This document shows positions 61,987 to 64,000 of a stretch of 64,000 nt of DNA, in pieces; position 1 is the first letter of the stretch; each line of letters starts with the position of its first letter. The notes beneath the pieces were generated by a model. The model had not been told where the DNA came from, did no database searches, and saw only the letters and a program-made list of their open reading frames with translations. The DNA is taken from the NCBI GenBank assembly GCA_040755535.1, contig JBFMAV010000015.1:9053-73052 (forward strand). The letters run 5' to 3'. Source of the stretch: Aquabacter sp040755535 (GTDB lineage Bacteria; Pseudomonadota; Alphaproteobacteria; Rhizobiales; Xanthobacteraceae). A program made the position numbers and the translations under genes.

Positions 61987-63887
61987 TCCGCAGCCTCCAC
62001 CTTGGCGACGTTCAGGGACGCGGCCTCGGGGCCGGCGCCGTTTCCGGCCGGTGGGCGGCGGCGGTGGCGCAGATCCTCCAGGAAGCCGACAATGCCCTTG
62101 GGAAAGGCGACCACCAGCAGCACGATCACCGCGCCGAGCACGAGCTTGGACAGTTCGGTCTGGCTCATCAGCCAGATGGCGAGGGATTTGTAGACCACGG
62201 CCCCCACCACCGCGCCCGACACCGTCTCGATGCCGCCAAGCAGCACCATGACGAGGCCGTCCACCGAAATGGGGATGCCGAGATTGTCGGGGAACACGCT
62301 GCCTTTCAGGAAGGCGAAGAGCGCGCCCGCCACGCCGGCGAAGGTCCCCGCCACGATGAAGGCCGCCCATTGCACGAGGTTGCGGTCGATGCCCACGGCC
62401 TCGCTGCGCAGGGCGCTGTCACGCGCTGCCCGCAGTGCATAGCCGAAGGGCGAGAAGACCAGGATACGCAGGATGCCGACGCCGAGCGTCGCCACCGCCA
62501 GCGAGAGCCAGAAAAAGGCGGCGGGCTTCGAAGCCCAGGCGGAGGGCCAGATGCCCAGCATGCCGTTATCGCCGCCCGTCACTTCCACCCATTGGAAGGC
62601 GATGGACCAGGTGATTTGCGCGAAGGCCAGGGTCAGCATGGCGAAATAAACGCCGGTGAGCCGCACGCAGAACCAGCCGAACAGGATCGCGCCGACCAGT
62701 CCCAAGGCGGGGCCGACCAGCAGCGCCACCTCCATGGGGGCGCCCGCCAGCTTCACCATGAAGGCGGCGCCATAGGCTCCGAGCCCGAAAAACGCGGCAT
62801 GGCCGAACGAGGCGAGGCCGCCGACCGTCATGAGGAAATGCAGGCTGGCCGCGAACAGCACGAAGATGAGGATTTCGGAGCCCACCGTCAGGGCGTAATT
62901 GCCGAGGAAGAGCGGAAGGCTCGCCGCCACAAGCACGGCTGCGCCCACCGCGATCCGCTCGGCCTGAGTGAAGGGCCGCCAGGGCCGTAGCGACAGCCCG
63001 ATGGCGGACCTTTGCGGGCCTTCCGGCTTGCCGAACAGTCCATAGGGCCGGATCACGAGGACCACCGCCATCACCAGGAAGACCAGGACCAACGAGATCT
63101 TGGGGAAGATCAGGATGCCGAAGGCGTTCAGTTCCGAAACCAGGACCGCGGCGATGAAGGCGCCCGTGACGCTGCCGAGCCCGCCGATCACCACCACGAC
63201 GAACACGTCCACGATGATGCGCAGGTCCATGGCGTGGCTGACCGCGTCGCGCGGGATCTGAAGCGCGCCGCCGAGCGCCGCCAAGAAAACGCCGAGCGCG
63301 AACACGCTGGTGAACAGCCATTTCTGGTTCACGCCCAGCGCCGCCACCATGTCGCGGTCCTGCGTCGCGGCGCGCACCAGCACGCCCCAGCGGGTGCGGT
63401 GGAAGATGACCCAGAGAATCGCGAGCACCGCCGGACCGAGGGCGATCAGAAGGAGGTCATAAGCGGGCACCAATTGGCCCATCACCTCGACGGCGCCGCG
63501 AAAACCCGGCGCGCGCCGGCCCATGAGATCCTCCGCCCCCCAGATCAGGATCACGATGTCCTGCACCATCAGGGTGACGCCGAAGGTGGCGAGGAGCTGG
63601 AACAGTTCGGGCGCCCGGTAGATGCGCCGCAGCAGCACCATTTCGAGCAAGGCCCCCAGCACCGCGACGGTGAGCGAGGCGATCAGGATGCCGCCCCAGA
63701 AGCCCCAGGTGCCCGCGAGGCGCTCTGTCAGCGTGAAGGCGACATAGGCGCCCAGCATGTAGAAGGCGCCGTGGGCGAAGTTCACGATCCGCGTCACGCC
63801 AAAGATGATGGAGAGCCCCGAGGCGACCAGAAACAGGGACGCCGCGCTGGCGAGCCCGGTAAGGGCCTGGACGACGATGAAATCCAC
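61983..63887 (-). CDS. fused LivH-LivM permease
   Basis: 634 residues. Residues 1 to about 290 are LivH-like (FGVTRIVNFAHGAFYMLGAY, GLGSVTGAFIAAVLV); residues about 310 onward are LivM-like (VGGLASFGHAAFFGLGAYG, GGIETVSGAVVGAV). GTG start after AGAGAGG. One polypeptide supplies both permease halves. No periplasmic binding protein gene lies within the window; it may be upstream of 64000. Confidence 0.92.
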   Translation of the reverse strand: MDFIVVQALTGLASAASLFLVASGLSIIFGVTRIVNFAHGAFYMLGAYVAFTLTERLAGTWGFWGGILIASLTVAVLGALLEMVLLRRIYRAPELFQLLATFGVTLMVQDIVILIWGAEDLMGRRAPGFRGAVEVMGQLVPAYDLLLIALGPAVLAILWVIFHRTRWGVLVRAATQDRDMVAALGVNQKWLFTSVFALGVFLAALGGALQIPRDAVSHAMDLRIIVDVFVVVVIGGLGSVTGAFIAAVLVSELNAFGILIFPKISLVLVFLVMAVVLVIRPYGLFGKPEGPQRSAIGLSLRPWRPFTQAERIAVGAAVLVAASLPLFLGNYALTVGSEILIFVLFAASLHFLMTVGGLASFGHAAFFGLGAYGAAFMVKLAGAPMEVALLVGPALGLVGAILFGWFCVRLTGVYFAMLTLAFAQITWSIAFQWVEVTGGDNGMLGIWPSAWASKPAAFFWLSLAVATLGVGILRILVFSPFGYALRAARDSALRSEAVGIDRNLVQWAAFIVAGTFAGVAGALFAFLKGSVFPDNLGIPISVDGLVMVLLGGIETVSGAVVGAVVYKSLAIWLMSQTELSKLVLGAVIVLLVVAFPKGIVGFLEDLRHRRRPPAGNGAGPEAASLNVAKVEAAE

Positions 63888-64000
63888 GGCTCGACCTCTC
63901 TATGATCGGCGCGCATGCGCCCTCAGCCCGGCCCCTTAAGAGGGCATGCCGGCTCCGGCCCCGGCGGACCGGAGGCATGTTCACACGAAGATGCGGGCCG

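Overview
The window is high-GC chromosomal DNA from an alphaproteobacterium. The marks are RpoD followed by a DnaG with an eroded zinc finger, a CP4-like class II EPSP synthase, HdaA beside Ppk1/Ppx, DUF2849-CysI-DUF934-CysH order, Omp25/31-type and Omp19-type envelope proteins, and a soluble NAD-dependent Mo formate dehydrogenase (fds). Hyphomicrobiales (Rhizobiales) is well supported; Xanthobacteraceae (Xanthobacter/Azorhizobium/Ancylobacter-like) is an inference from gene content only. No rRNA, CRISPR array, prophage, transposase or origin was seen. One tRNA (Ala-GGC) is present.

Layout. 0-2 kb: 3' part of a PcaD-like hydrolase and a His-rich CDF metal exporter. 2-8 kb: fdsG-fdsB-fdsA-fdhD-fdsD on the minus strand. 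8.5-9.9 kb: a short, lower-GC plus-strand pair, an aegerolysin followed by a neutral-sphingomyelinase-like EEP phosphodiesterase, lying between fdsG and a LysR gene of the kind often found next to fds. 11-19 kb: two small exported proteins, then a minus-strand sulfur assimilation block (DUF2849-cysI-DUF934-cysH-sbp-cysT-cysW-cysA). 19-24.5 kb: enoyl-CoA hydratase, a small membrane protein with a structured leader, divergent tetR/ohr, a chemoreceptor, an Omp19-like lipoprotein. 24.8-33.4 kb: SDR, CDP-alcohol phosphotransferase, AI-2E-type permease, hdaA, ppk1, ppx, an exported MBL hydrolase, DUF2798. 33.4-41 kb: PfpI, rpoD, dnaG, a BrnT/BrnA toxin-antitoxin islet, yqeY, carA, yciI. 41-47.6 kb: oxalate module (GntR, CBS protein, frc, two oxlT-like antiporters) with a repeated operator-like motif. 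47.7-54.2 kb: pgi-pgl-zwf, rpsU, cmk-aroA. 54.3-64 kb: TIGR02300 protein, tRNA-Ala, Omp25-like porin, KGG stress protein, a dCache sensor with a degenerate kinase region, small exported proteins, MarR, and a Liv-type ABC transporter whose two permeases are fused.

How parts connect. Frc and the OxlT-like antiporters would turn oxalate into formyl-CoA and exchange oxalate for formate, and FDS would oxidise formate to CO2 with NADH gain; oxalyl-CoA decarboxylase is not in the window. The sulfur block carries sulfate from uptake to sulfide except for the activation step. pgi-pgl-zwf feed the Entner-Doudoroff/oxidative pentose phosphate routes. The most unusual item is the aegerolysin/phosphodiesterase pair: aegerolysins bind sphingomyelin-type lipids, and the neighbour looks like an enzyme that would cut such lipids, suggesting an undescribed two-part lipid-targeting system.
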